A stretch of 46,877 bases of DNA from Nocardia carnea (GCF_029868855.1 NZ_JARWOV010000147.1:1-46877); one strand, 5' to 3'; positions 1-9,114 are shown, numbered from the stretch's first letter. Program-made: numbers and translations. Notes: generated from the letters alone by a model not told the origin.

Positions 1-435
1 TGTGTTTTTGGTTTTTGTGGCTCTTGTTGTTTTTTTTTTTTCTGATTCATTTGCTTCCCTGCTTTTCTTTGATGCATTTTACACAACTTATCACTTGAGT
101 TGCGGGCGGGGGGGGGGGCGCCCCGCCCGGGGGCGGCGGTCCCGGTCTCTGCCGTGTTTCGGCGAATCGGCGACAGCTCGGATCCTGGAGGCGTTCATGG
201 CCGTAACCCTATCGGCGGCCGTCTCCGAGCCACAGTCGCAGAACCCGGCCTACCGCGCGGCGTGGCCCCCGGGTCCCGCGAAGCGCAACCACCCGGCCCG
301 CGCCGGTCGGTGCGAGCTGGGAGAGGCTGTGGTTTCGGCGCACCGGTCACCGCAGCCCTGGTGCCGAGTGCCCGCGGGCGGTGAACCAGGCTCCGGGCGG
401 GCGGCCCCGTCGACGCCGGCACCGGATCCGTTGCG
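1..435. other. Gene-free contig end; T-rich tract running into a G run
   Basis: The first ~100 bases are strongly T-rich with long T homopolymers. They pass abruptly into a run of about ten G and then ordinary GC-rich DNA. This composition is unlike anything else in the window and looks like a low-quality or chimeric contig end rather than biology. From about 130 to 435 the DNA has normal high GC, but I see no convincing gene, terminator or RNA in it. It lies downstream of the minus-strand dehydrogenase that ends at 436. Confidence 0.6.
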
Positions 436-1500
436 TCAGCCGGCCGGGAGCAGCGCCGAGGCCCGGTCGGCGATCGCGGTGCCGACCTCGGTGGTGGTGG
501 CGGTGCCACCGAGATCGGGGGTGCGCGGGCCGTTGTTGCCGAGGACATCGGTGACGGCGCGGTCCACGGCCGCGGCAGCGGTGTGCTCGCCGAGGTGGTC
601 GAGCAGCATGGCGGCCGCGAGGATCTGTGCGACCGGGTTGGCGATACCCTGCCCGGCGATATCCGGGGCGCTGCCGTGGACGGCCTCGAACATGGAGGGC
701 GCTTCGCGGCCTGGGTTGATATTGCCCGACGGCGCGAGGCCGAGTCCGCCGGTGACGGCGGCAGCCAGGTCGGAGAGGATGTCACCGAACAGGTTCGAGC
801 CGACGATCACATCCAGCCGGTCGGGGTGCAGCACGATTTCGGCGGCGAGCGCGTCCACGTGCATCTGGCGGGTCTGCACCGCCGGATAGTCGGCGGCGAT
901 CCGGTCGAAGATCTCGTCCCAGTACGGCATGGAATGGATCAGGCCGTTCGATTTGGTCGCCGAGCACAACCGGCCCGTGCGCTCGCTCGCCCGTTCGAAG
1001 GCGTAGCGGATGATCCGTTCGCAGCCGACGCGGGTGAACACCGACTCCTGGAGGACGAATTCGTCGGGGCGGCCCGGGTTGTGGCGGCCGCCGATCTCGG
1101 AGTACTCGCCTTCCGAGTTCTCCCGCACGATGAGCAGGTCGAGATCGCCGGCGTCGCGGTCGCGCAGGGCGGAGGTGGTCCCGGGCAGCAGCCGGACCGG
1201 GCGCAGATTCACGAACTGCCCGAACGCCCGCCGCAGCGGGATCAGCAACCCCCAGAGGGAGATGTGGTCCGGGACCCCGGGAAAGCCCACCGCGCCCAGC
1301 AGGATGGCATCGAATCCCGCGAGCTGCTCGGGGCCGTCCGCCGGCATCATCGCGCCGGTGCGCAGGTAGTTCTCGCAGGACCAGTCGAATTCGGTCCACT
1401 CGATTCCGGGCAGCACCCGGTCGATGACCTTCACCGCCTCGGCCGTGACGTCGACGCCGATACCGTCGCCGGGGATGGTCGCGATCCGGTAGGAACTCAC
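436..1500 (-). CDS. Tartrate dehydrogenase-type beta-decarboxylating dehydrogenase
   Basis: 354 aa of the isocitrate/isopropylmalate dehydrogenase superfamily, closest to tartrate dehydrogenase/decarboxylase (TtuC, also acting on D-malate). The N-terminal segment IPGDGIG is the family nucleotide-binding start. A substrate-binding RENSEGEY loop is near residue 126, and the metal-binding region SNLFGDILSD follows near residue 235. The family oxidises a 2-hydroxy diacid with NAD+ and a divalent metal, with optional decarboxylation. The ATG overlaps the stop of the upstream aldehyde dehydrogenase by 4 bp (ATGA), so the two are translationally coupled. Together they suggest catabolism of a hydroxy-dicarboxylate or of a semialdehyde feeding into one. 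Tartrate, malate and isopropylmalate specificity cannot be told apart with certainty; the leuB role is less likely because no leucine genes are nearby. Confidence 0.85.
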   Translation of the reverse strand: MSSYRIATIPGDGIGVDVTAEAVKVIDRVLPGIEWTEFDWSCENYLRTGAMMPADGPEQLAGFDAILLGAVGFPGVPDHISLWGLLIPLRRAFGQFVNLRPVRLLPGTTSALRDRDAGDLDLLIVRENSEGEYSEIGGRHNPGRPDEFVLQESVFTRVGCERIIRYAFERASERTGRLCSATKSNGLIHSMPYWDEIFDRIAADYPAVQTRQMHVDALAAEIVLHPDRLDVIVGSNLFGDILSDLAAAVTGGLGLAPSGNINPGREAPSMFEAVHGSAPDIAGQGIANPVAQILAAAMLLDHLGEHTAAAAVDRAVTDVLGNNGPRTPDLGGTATTTEVGTAIADRASALLPAG

Positions 1501-2969
1501 AGGGGCACTCCGATGTATTTGATCTCGAGGAATTCGTCGATACCGACCAGGCCGCCTTCGCGGCCGAGCCCGGATTCTTTCACCCCACCGAACGGTGCGG
1601 CGGGATTGGACACCACACCCTGGTTCAAGCCGACCATTCCGGTGTCCAGGGCCTCTGATACCCGCAGCCCGCGGCGCAGGTTCTCGGTGTAGACATAACC
1701 CACCAGACCGTAGGGGGTGTCGTTGGCCCGGTCCAGCGCCTCGTCCTCGGTATCGAAGGTGGTGAGGCAGGCGACCGGCCCGAAGACTTCGGTGTGGCAG
1801 ATCAGTGCGTCGTCGGGCACATCGGCGAGAACGGTGGCCGGATAGAAGTTCCCGGGGCCCGCCACGGGCTCACCTCCGAGCAGCACCCGGGCGCCGCGGG
1901 CGCGGGCATCGGCGACGAGTTCGGTCACCTTGGCCACGGCATCGGCATCGATCAGCGGTCCCACCACGACACCCGGTTCGATACCGGGGCCCAGTGGCAG
2001 CTCGGCCATTCGCGCGGTGAGCCGTTCGGCGAAATCGGTGGCGATATGGCGCTGGACGAAGAACCGGTTGGCCGCCGTACAGGCCTGTCCGATATTGCGC
2101 ATCTTCGCGGCGAGGGCGCCGTCGACGGCCGCGTCCAGATCCGCGTCGTCGAAAACCAGGAAGGGTGCGTTGCCACCGAGTTCCATCGAGGTGCGCATCA
2201 CGGTGCGCGCACATTGTTCGAGCAGCAGTTTGCCGACCGCCGTCGACCCGGTGAAGGACAGTTTGCGCGAACGCGGATCACTGATCAGCGGGCCCATCAG
2301 CCGGCCCGGGTCCGACGTGGTCACGATATTCACGACCCCCGACGGCACGCCCGCGGTTCGCAGTATCTCGGCCAGCGCCAGCGTGCACAGCGGGGTCTGC
2401 TCGGCGGGTTTGACCACACAGGTGCAGCCGGCGGCGAGTGCCGGACCGATTTTGCGGGCGCCCATGGCTATCGGGAAGTTCCACGGTGTGATGAGCAGGC
2501 TGGGACCGACGGGTTGTTTGGTGACCAGGAATCGGGAACCGCCGCCGGGTGCGGGCATATAACCGCCGTCGAGGCGGACGGCTTCCTCGGCGAACCAGCG
2601 GAAGAACTCGGCGGCATAGGCGATTTCGCCGCGGGCCTCCGCGAGCGGTTTGCCCATTTCGAGGGTGGCGACGAGGGCCAGGCGATCGGCGTCGTCGAGC
2701 AGGAGGCGGTGGGCGCGCATGAGTATTTCGCTGCGTTCCCGGGCGGGTGTCCGGGCCCAGGCGGCCTGCGCGGCCGCTGCGGCGTCGAGTGCGGCCGTAC
2801 CGTCTTCCGGTGTGGCGTCGGCAACCGTGCACAGCTGCGTACCGGTGGCAGGATCGATCACCGGCATGGTCGCCGTGGTCGTACGCCACTGACCTCCGAT
2901 GAAAAGCCCCTTGGGTACGGAATCGATGGCGGCGTGTTCGGCGGCGGTGCGAGTGTCTTCGGTGAGCAC
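1497..2969 (-). CDS. gabD: NAD(P)-dependent succinate-semialdehyde dehydrogenase family protein
   Basis: 490 aa from the GTG at 2969, chosen because GGGAGG lies about 9 nt upstream; the frame stays open further upstream but without a better start. This is an aldehyde dehydrogenase of the GabD type, oxidising succinate semialdehyde or a similar omega-oxo acid. Visible motifs are TPWNFP near 161, the cofactor lysine in VVKPAEQTP (K187), the general base in MELGGNAP (E263) and the nucleophile in GQACTAANR (C297). The C-terminus VKESGLGREGG is typical of the family. It is the first gene of a two-gene operon with the tartrate dehydrogenase-type gene. A 16-bp palindrome at 3010-3025 in its leader probably controls both. 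Substrate specificity is inferred from family only. Confidence 0.85.
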   Translation of the reverse strand: MLTEDTRTAAEHAAIDSVPKGLFIGGQWRTTTATMPVIDPATGTQLCTVADATPEDGTAALDAAAAAQAAWARTPARERSEILMRAHRLLLDDADRLALVATLEMGKPLAEARGEIAYAAEFFRWFAEEAVRLDGGYMPAPGGGSRFLVTKQPVGPSLLITPWNFPIAMGARKIGPALAAGCTCVVKPAEQTPLCTLALAEILRTAGVPSGVVNIVTTSDPGRLMGPLISDPRSRKLSFTGSTAVGKLLLEQCARTVMRTSMELGGNAPFLVFDDADLDAAVDGALAAKMRNIGQACTAANRFFVQRHIATDFAERLTARMAELPLGPGIEPGVVVGPLIDADAVAKVTELVADARARGARVLLGGEPVAGPGNFYPATVLADVPDDALICHTEVFGPVACLTTFDTEDEALDRANDTPYGLVGYVYTENLRRGLRVSEALDTGMVGLNQGVVSNPAAPFGGVKESGLGREGGLVGIDEFLEIKYIGVPL

Positions 2970-3009
2970 GGCGTCGGTTCCTCCCTGTCGGCCCCGGAGG
3001 CCCGGGGCT

Positions 3010-3025
3010 GGATTGTCGACAATCC
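3010..3025. promoter_or_regulatory. 16-bp perfect palindrome upstream of the gabD-like operon
   Basis: The sequence GGATTGTCGACAATCC is a perfect inverted repeat 41 nt upstream of the GTG at 2969. On the minus strand it overlaps a possible -10 box TAGGAT. Its TTGT/ACAA arms resemble operators of FadR-type (FCD) GntR regulators. No GntR gene is in this window, so the regulator is unknown. It could also affect the divergent trpB at 3262. Confidence 0.55.
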
Positions 3026-3261
3026 TACAATGGATGTCGTGCCGGTTGGGCCGGGTCCGTGGGAAAGGTGCCGGAAACCCATGGATCCACACCGCGCCCT
3101 GTGCCGAACGCGACCCTGCTGAATACTTCCCGGCCACGGGAATCCGCACCGCCGACACCTTTTGTACTGTTAACCAATCCGTTGCCGGGAGGTGACCCAG
3201 CGCTCGCGCCGACCGCCGAGAATTCCTCCCTGTAGCTGGAATCGGAAAGCGCGGGTAGTGG

Positions 3262-4503
3262 ATGGTCGTCGGTCACGGGTTGGATCAGAGTTCGCAGCAG
3301 TACGACGACCTCCCGGATGCACACGGTCGCTTCGGCAGATTCGGTGGAAGATACGTTCCCGAAGGTCTCATGGCCGCACTGATCGAACTCAACAGCGCTT
3401 ACGAGCAGGCTCGGGCGGATACCGAATTCACCGGGGAGCTCACCGAACTGCTCCGCATGCGGGCCGGCCGGCCGACCCTGCTGCATCAGGTGCCGCGGTT
3501 TGCCAGGCATCTCGGAGTACCGGGTGCGAAGGTCTATCTCAAACGGGAAGATACCGCCCATACCGGATCGCACAAGATCAACAACGCCCTCGGGCAGGCG
3601 CTGCTGGCCAAGCGGATGGGCAAACGCCGCGTTGTCGCCGAAACCGGGGCGGGACAGCATGGGGTCGCGGTGGCGACGGTCTGCGCGATGCTGGAACTTG
3701 CCTGCACCATCTATATGGGCGCCGACGATATGGAACGGCAGCGGCCCAATGTGGTGCGGATGCGGCTGCTCGGCGCCGAGGTGCGGGCGGTGGCGGCGGG
3801 TAACCGCCGACTGAAGGAAGCGATCAGCGAATCGGTCCGCGATTGGGTCGCTCATGTGGACACCACCCACTACTTGTTCGGCACGGCCGCCGGCCCGGCG
3901 CCCTATCCCCGGATCGTGCGCGATTTCCAGACGGTCATCGGCGTCGAGGCCCGCGCCCAGATCCTCGCCGCCGAGGGCAGACTGCCCGATCACGTCCTCG
4001 CCTGTGTGGGCGGGGGGAGTAATGCGATCGGCACTTTCCATCCGTTCGCCGCGGACCCCGGGGTGCGGCTGCTCGGTGTGGAGGCCGCCGGTCTCGGTGT
4101 GGAAACCGGTGCCCACGCGGCATCGCTCAGCGCGGGTTCTCCGGGCGAGATGGACGGCAGTTTCAGCTATCTGCTGCAGGACGACGACGGTCAGATTGCC
4201 GCGACCCACAGCGTGGCGGCCGGTCTGGACTACCCGGGAGCCGGTCCCGAGCTCAGCCATCTCAAGGAAATCGGCCGGGTGCAGTTCGCGGCCGCGACCG
4301 ATAGCCTGGCGCTGCGTGGCCTCCAGGTGCTCGCCCACAGCGAGGGCATCATCGCCGCCCTGGAGTCCGCCCACGCGGTGGGTTATCTCATGCACCTGGC
4401 CGAACAAGGGGAACTGGCGGCCGATTCGGTGGTGTTGCTGTGTCTCTCCGGCCGGGGCGACAAGGACCTGGATATCGCGGCGCAGCGGCTGGGCGTCGAC
4501 TGA
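3262..4503 (+). CDS. trpB: Tryptophan synthase beta chain, standalone copy
   Basis: 413 aa, a full-length TrpB1-type PLP enzyme that condenses indole with L-serine. The PLP lysine is in HTGSHKINN (K105), the catalytic glutamate in ETGAGQHG (E127), the phosphate-binding loop is GGGSNAIG (250-257) and the C-terminal SGRGDKD is present, so it looks catalytically competent. No trpA, trpC or other tryptophan gene is nearby. It is followed, convergently, by a LuxR-type regulator, an FAD oxidoreductase and an exporter. The ATG at 3262 has only a weak upstream purine stretch; the N-terminal match to TrpB (GRFGRFGGRYVPE) supports this start. It may be a second copy serving specialised metabolism or indole salvage rather than primary tryptophan synthesis, which is inference from context. 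Confidence 0.93.
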   Translation: MVVGHGLDQSSQQYDDLPDAHGRFGRFGGRYVPEGLMAALIELNSAYEQARADTEFTGELTELLRMRAGRPTLLHQVPRFARHLGVPGAKVYLKREDTAHTGSHKINNALGQALLAKRMGKRRVVAETGAGQHGVAVATVCAMLELACTIYMGADDMERQRPNVVRMRLLGAEVRAVAAGNRRLKEAISESVRDWVAHVDTTHYLFGTAAGPAPYPRIVRDFQTVIGVEARAQILAAEGRLPDHVLACVGGGSNAIGTFHPFAADPGVRLLGVEAAGLGVETGAHAASLSAGSPGEMDGSFSYLLQDDDGQIAATHSVAAGLDYPGAGPELSHLKEIGRVQFAAATDSLALRGLQVLAHSEGIIAALESAHAVGYLMHLAEQGELAADSVVLLCLSGRGDKDLDIAAQRLGVD

Positions 4504-4537
4504 CCCGCCGCAGCGAGTGGCGCACCTCGGCCGGAAT

Positions 4538-5713
4538 TCATCGGCGGGGGTCGGTGCGGGGAGCGTGTGCGGCGTTCGGTGACCCCGCTGCCCGGACATG
4601 CGCCGGTGGGTTCCCGGGCTCGGAGATGCGAACCGGGTCCGGCAGAGCCGGCCAGTAGTGCTCGGTGAACAATCGGGCGACCAATTCTCCCCGGCTACCG
4701 ACCTCGACCTTCGCGAAGACCGACTTGATGTGATCGCGGACGGTATGCGGTGACAGGAACAGCGTGCCGGCGATCTCGCCGGTGGTCAGGCCCCGCACGA
4801 TGAGCTGGGTGATCTGGAGTTCCCGGGAGGTGAGCCCGTGCGCTTCGGCGATCAGCACCGCGAGGTCGGCCGGTGTCGCCGGTTCGATGATCAGTGCGAC
4901 CGGGCCGGGCCGGCCGCCCGTACCGGTGAGATCCGAAGCGTGGCAGCACAGCCAGCGGCCCTCGATGTTTCGGATCCGCAGCCGCGCGTTGCCGTGATCG
5001 AGCCCGGTCGCGCGGGCCCGGGCCTGGAGTACGGTGCCCAGCAACCAGATCGGGAGATCCAGCCCGAGACCGGTGGCAACGGACGGCCCCGGCGGCAACA
5101 GCGCGATGTGCTGCCTGGCCTCGGCATTGATCGCAACGGCGGTCCCTGTCTCGTCGAACAGGATCAGACCGGGCGCGGGTGCCTCGGTATGCGTCGCCGA
5201 CGGGACGGGCCTGGCGAAACCGCGCAATCGCGCGGCCAGCGGCTGTGCGAGATCGGCGAGCAGGCTCACCTCCGCCGCGGTGAAGGCGGCGGTGGCGCGG
5301 AACAGGCTCACCAGTCCCCACGGCCGGTCGCCGATGCGCAGCGCCACCCGCAGCTCGTCGTGGATGCCCTGCCCGGCGAACAGCCGCCGGAAACGCGCGC
5401 TGCGGGCCGGTAGGTCGCCGGTGACCGCGCGCAACCCGGCGGCGGGGACGACGGCGCGCGCCAAATCCCGGAAGGGCACGATGTTCTCCTCGAGCAGTTC
5501 GCTCTCCCAGTACGCGGCGCAGCCCTCACCCGAACCGAGATTCTGCACCAGCATCGGCGCGGTGATCAGTCCGGTTTCCGGATCGGCCGATGTCCAGACG
5601 GCCGAATCGAACGGTACGAGCCGGCGGATACCGGCCGATACCCGGCCGAAGAAGTCCATGCTGTCGACGGCTCGGCCGGCGGCGGTCAGGACGGGTTCGT
5701 GTAACTGATTCAT
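4538..5713 (-). CDS. LuxR-type helix-turn-helix transcriptional regulator
   Basis: 391 aa. The C-terminal ~65 residues are a LuxR/GerE DNA-binding domain (LTSRELQITQLIVRGL, then SPHTVRDHIKSVFAKV). The first ~170 residues look like a GAF-type sensory domain (FDSAVWTSADPETG, DELRVALRIGDRPWGLVSLF), followed by a second PAS-like stretch (GLILFDETGTAVAINAEA). No phosphoacceptor receiver domain is visible, so a small-molecule signal is more likely than phosphorylation. The ATG at 5713 is preceded by AAGGAG at the right distance. It is divergent from the FAD/NAD(P)-binding protein at 5867 across 153 bp containing two inverted repeats, so that gene, and perhaps the exporter beyond it, are its likely targets. 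Confidence 0.85.
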   Translation of the reverse strand: MNQLHEPVLTAAGRAVDSMDFFGRVSAGIRRLVPFDSAVWTSADPETGLITAPMLVQNLGSGEGCAAYWESELLEENIVPFRDLARAVVPAAGLRAVTGDLPARSARFRRLFAGQGIHDELRVALRIGDRPWGLVSLFRATAAFTAAEVSLLADLAQPLAARLRGFARPVPSATHTEAPAPGLILFDETGTAVAINAEARQHIALLPPGPSVATGLGLDLPIWLLGTVLQARARATGLDHGNARLRIRNIEGRWLCCHASDLTGTGGRPGPVALIIEPATPADLAVLIAEAHGLTSRELQITQLIVRGLTTGEIAGTLFLSPHTVRDHIKSVFAKVEVGSRGELVARLFTEHYWPALPDPVRISEPGNPPAHVRAAGSPNAAHAPRTDPRR

Positions 5714-5761
5714 CGACGCTCCTTCGCGGTCCAGCCTGCCGGGTGCGAGGCCCGCCGCCAA

Positions 5762-5807
5762 CCCCTCGTTCGAGGGGGTCGATAGCCGCGCGCACCCCGT
5801 GCGCGCG
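5762..5807. promoter_or_regulatory. Two inverted repeats between luxR-type and FAD genes
   Basis: 5762-5777 is a 7-bp inverted repeat (CCCCTCG / CGAGGGG, 2-nt centre). 5787-5807 is a 9-bp inverted repeat (CGCGCGCAC / GTGCGCGCG, 3-nt centre). Both lie in the 153-bp divergent intergenic region. They could be operator sites for the LuxR-type protein or simply GC-rich hairpins in the transcripts. Confidence 0.35.
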
Positions 5808-5866
5808 GGATGGTTCCGGGTCGCCACCCCGGCGAAGGTCGAAGGCAGTCGATCGGAGAGGACATC

Positions 5867-7330
5867 ATGAATATCGCGATAATCGGCGGCGGTTCGGCCG
5901 CGGTCGCACTGTTGGACGCACTGGCTGTAGCGGGGGACGAGGCCGGGGAGCGGCCGGGTTCGGTCACCGTATTCGAGCCCTCGCCGCGGTTGTGGCGCGG
6001 CCGTCCGTACACATCGGACCTGGATTCGGTGCTGGTCAACGCGATTCCGCAGCTCATGTCCATCCGGGGCGGCGATTTCGGCCACTACCGCGGCTGGCTG
6101 GGCGAGCGGGGCGCGGAATACCTGGATACGCGGCTGGGTGAGCGGCTGGTGCCGCGGGCCCTGTACGGCGAATACCTGGTGGACTCGGCGGAGGCCGCGC
6201 TGGCGGCGCTGCGGGGCCGGGGCTGGGAGACCGGTGTGGTGCCGGCCCGGGTCACGGGTATCACGGGGCACGACGGCGCGATCGTCCTGGTCACCGACGA
6301 AGGGCAGGAATACCGGGCGAGCCGGCTGGTGCTGTGCGTGGGCGGCGGGACACCCCCTGACCTGTACGGTCTGGCCGATCGGCCGGGATATATCCACGAT
6401 CCGTATCCGCTGGCCCGCACCCTGGACGAGATCCCGCCGGAGGCCACCGTATCGGTGCTCGGGAGTGGTCTCACCGCTGTCGATATCGCCGTATCCCTGG
6501 CCGCCCGCGGACATGCCGGCCCGATCACGCTGCTGTCCCGCACCGGGACGCTCCCGTACGTCTGGCAACGCCCCATGCCGCGGGTTTCCACACATCTGAC
6601 CGGTGAGCGGATCGCCGGCCTGCACCGTGCACAGGGTTTCGTCGGGCTGACCGATCTCGTAGGTCTCGTACGAGCCGAACTGGCCGGCAGCGGCGAGAGT
6701 TTCGACGATTTCGCCGCGGAACTCCTCGACTCCGGTGCGGATCCGGTGGCCCGGCTGCGGCGCCAGGTCGCGGAGATCGACGATCCCCGGATCGGCCGGC
6801 GGCTCGTGCGGGAATCGGCGCATCAACTGGGATCCATCGTGTGGCCGCTGCTCCCGGACGACGACAGGGCCCGGCTGCGGAAGTACTTCCGCACGGCTAC
6901 CGCGATCGCCTCGCCGATGGTCCCGGTCAACGCTGTGACCGTGCTGGGAATGCTGGATACCGGCCGGCTCGAACTCATCCGGGGCGTTCGTGCCGTCGAA
7001 CCGGTCGCGGGCCGATTCCGCATCGAACACGCCGCGGGCGGCCATACCGCCGATATCGTCGTCAACGCGGTGAATCCGCCCCCGCAGGCGATTCCCGCCG
7101 CGGCGCGTTCCCTCGTCGACTTCCTGACGACCGCCGGCCTGGCCGCGCGTCATCCGGAAGGCGGCGTCGTCCCCGCCGATCCACGCGTCCACATCGTGGG
7201 TGACCTGCACGGCGGTGGTTCGTTCGTCACCACCGGCATCGCCGGGCTCGCGGCTCGGGCGGCCGCAACCGCTCGCGCCGTACACAGCATCGGCCGGGCA
7301 CCGGACGCCGGCAGCCGGTTACCGGCATGA
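5867..7330 (+). CDS. FAD/NAD(P)-binding oxidoreductase (PF13454-like)
   Basis: 487 aa from the ATG at 5867, preceded by GGAGAGG. The N-terminal Rossmann motif IIGGGSAAVALLDAL binds FAD. It is followed by GRPYTSDLDSVLVNAIPQLMS, matching the start of the PF13454-type FAD-NAD(P)-binding family (compare E. coli YdhS-like proteins). A second Rossmann motif, VSVLGSGLTAVDIAVSL near residue 200, would bind NAD(P)H. The layout resembles flavin monooxygenases and N-hydroxylases of the same superfamily, but the exact reaction is unknown. It is divergent from the LuxR-type regulator and followed by an MFS exporter 239 bp downstream. Together with the orphan trpB this suggests a small oxidative tailoring locus. 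Confidence 0.8.
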   Translation: MNIAIIGGGSAAVALLDALAVAGDEAGERPGSVTVFEPSPRLWRGRPYTSDLDSVLVNAIPQLMSIRGGDFGHYRGWLGERGAEYLDTRLGERLVPRALYGEYLVDSAEAALAALRGRGWETGVVPARVTGITGHDGAIVLVTDEGQEYRASRLVLCVGGGTPPDLYGLADRPGYIHDPYPLARTLDEIPPEATVSVLGSGLTAVDIAVSLAARGHAGPITLLSRTGTLPYVWQRPMPRVSTHLTGERIAGLHRAQGFVGLTDLVGLVRAELAGSGESFDDFAAELLDSGADPVARLRRQVAEIDDPRIGRRLVRESAHQLGSIVWPLLPDDDRARLRKYFRTATAIASPMVPVNAVTVLGMLDTGRLELIRGVRAVEPVAGRFRIEHAAGGHTADIVVNAVNPPPQAIPAAARSLVDFLTTAGLAARHPEGGVVPADPRVHIVGDLHGGGSFVTTGIAGLAARAAATARAVHSIGRAPDAGSRLPA

Positions 7331-7569
7331 CGTCGCTCACAACGGTGTCCGGTCGATTCGCGACAGCGTGGACGAACACCCTGGTCACCGTGGCGCACGG
7401 GAATACCGGGGCGGGAAAATCGATTGATCCCGGGCATAGCCGTAAGAAAGACTGGTGCGTCACCGATGAGGGAGCTGAGCTGTGCTCGTCTCATCTCATA
7501 TGTGGCCGGGAGTGGTCGTCGAGGATCCACCCGGCCCGCATCATCTGCTCGCGATCCCGGAGGTAGCCC

Positions 7570-9033
7570 ATGCCCGCTCGAGTTTCTGTTCGCCGGGCCG
7601 GCGGGGGCACCCCCGCGGTGGTCCGGTTACTGGTGATCGCGACGTTCGTGGTGATCCTGAACGAGACCATCATGATCAACGCGATCCCGCGCCTGATGAA
7701 CGATCTCGAGGTCACCGAACGGGCCGCGCAGTGGGTGTCCACCGCCTTCATGCTCACCATGGCCGCCGTCATCCCCGTGACGGGCTGGTTTCTCCAGCGG
7801 GTCACCACCCGGCGGGCGTACGCCATCGCCATGGGGGTGTTCCTCGCCGGAACGCTGCTGTCCGCGGTGGCGCCTTCCTTCGGGGTCCTGCTGGTCGGCC
7901 GGATCGTGCAGGCGGGCGGGACCGCGGTCATGATGCCGCTGCTGATGACCACCCTGATGACGGTGGTACCCGAACAGGACCGGGGCCGGGTGATGGGCAA
8001 TGTCACCCTCGCCATCTCGGTGGCGCCGGCCATGGGCCCGGTGATCTCCGGCCTGGTACTGCAGGTCGCCTCGTGGCGGTGGCTGTTCGTCCTGGTGCTC
8101 CCGATCGCGGGTGTGGTGACCTGGTTCGGTCTGCGCAGCCTGGAGAACGTCGGTGAACCGGAGACCGGCGCGATCGACTGGTTCAGCGTGGTGTTCGCGG
8201 CGCTGGGCTTCGGCGGTCTGGTCTACGGGCTCAGCCGGTTCGAGGCGGGCAGTATCGCGACCCCGGCGCTCATCACCGTGGCCGGTATCGCCCTCATCGG
8301 TCTCTTCGTGGCACGCCAGCTGTGGTTGCAGCGCACCGGCACCCCGCTGCTGGATCTGCGTGTCCTGCGCTCGGCCACCTACGCCAAGGGTTTGGTGCTC
8401 ATGGCGGTGGCGTTCCTGGCCATGCTCGGGTCGATGATGCTGCTGCCGCTCTACCTGCAGAACCTGCGCGAACTCTCCCCGCTGCTCACCGGCCTGCTCG
8501 TGATGCCGGGCGGGCTCGCGATGGGTCTGCTGGGGCCGGTGATCGGCCGGCTGTTCGACCGTTTCGGCGGCCGCCCGCTCGTGATCCCGGGGTCGATCGC
8601 GATCACCGTCGCGCTGGCCGGTTTCACCCGGGTCGCGATCGATACACCGTACTGGCAGCTGCTCGCACTGCACGTCCTGCTCATGATCGGGCTGGCCGCG
8701 GCCTTCACTCCGGTGTTCACGCTGGCACTGGGTGCGCTGCCCGAGGACCTGTACTCGCACGGCAGCTCGATGCTGGGCACACTGCAGCAGGTCGCCGCCG
8801 CGCTGGGGACCGCCCTGGTGGTGACGGTCATGGCCACCCGGGCCGGGACGCTGGAAGATACCGGTGTCGACGCGGTATCGGCGCAGTTGAGCGGGATGCA
8901 GTGGGCGTTCGCGGTATCGGCGGCCCTCGCGGTGGTCGTGATCGTGACGGCCGTCCTGCTGCCGAACCGGTCCAGTGCACCGGACGAAACCGAGGCCGAT
9001 ACGAAGACGGACGGCGCGCTCGTCGAAGTCTGA
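7570..9033 (+). CDS. MFS transporter, DHA2 family drug/metabolite exporter
   Basis: 487 aa with about 14 hydrophobic segments, as in the DHA2 (EmrB/QacA) proton antiporters of the inner membrane. QWVSTAFMLTMAAVIPVTGWF near residue 50 is the DHA2 motif C-like region, and GPVISGLVL and GTLQQVAAALGTAL are also typical. GGAGG lies 8 nt upstream of the ATG. The 239-bp stretch before it holds no gene. It sits on the same strand as the FAD oxidoreductase and could export that locus's product; direct substrate evidence is absent. Confidence 0.88.
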   Translation: MPARVSVRRAGGGTPAVVRLLVIATFVVILNETIMINAIPRLMNDLEVTERAAQWVSTAFMLTMAAVIPVTGWFLQRVTTRRAYAIAMGVFLAGTLLSAVAPSFGVLLVGRIVQAGGTAVMMPLLMTTLMTVVPEQDRGRVMGNVTLAISVAPAMGPVISGLVLQVASWRWLFVLVLPIAGVVTWFGLRSLENVGEPETGAIDWFSVVFAALGFGGLVYGLSRFEAGSIATPALITVAGIALIGLFVARQLWLQRTGTPLLDLRVLRSATYAKGLVLMAVAFLAMLGSMMLLPLYLQNLRELSPLLTGLLVMPGGLAMGLLGPVIGRLFDRFGGRPLVIPGSIAITVALAGFTRVAIDTPYWQLLALHVLLMIGLAAAFTPVFTLALGALPEDLYSHGSSMLGTLQQVAAALGTALVVTVMATRAGTLEDTGVDAVSAQLSGMQWAFAVSAALAVVVIVTAVLLPNRSSAPDETEADTKTDGALVEV

Positions 9034-9114
9034 TCGTCTCCGTTCCCGCACATTTTCGGCACTGCGCGTCATATTCTTTCGGCGGTAGCCGGATCGACAG
9101 TGACGGAGATGGCC

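Noticed and set aside
2..889. Long plus-strand open frame beginning in the T-rich tract
   Set aside because: It runs antisense to the tartrate dehydrogenase-type gene, has no start signal and its protein resembles nothing; it is a high-GC shadow.
5714..7285. Minus-strand extension of the LuxR-type frame over the FAD gene
   Set aside because: The regulator has a clear ATG and AAGGAG at 5713; the extension is the antisense frame of the FAD oxidoreductase.
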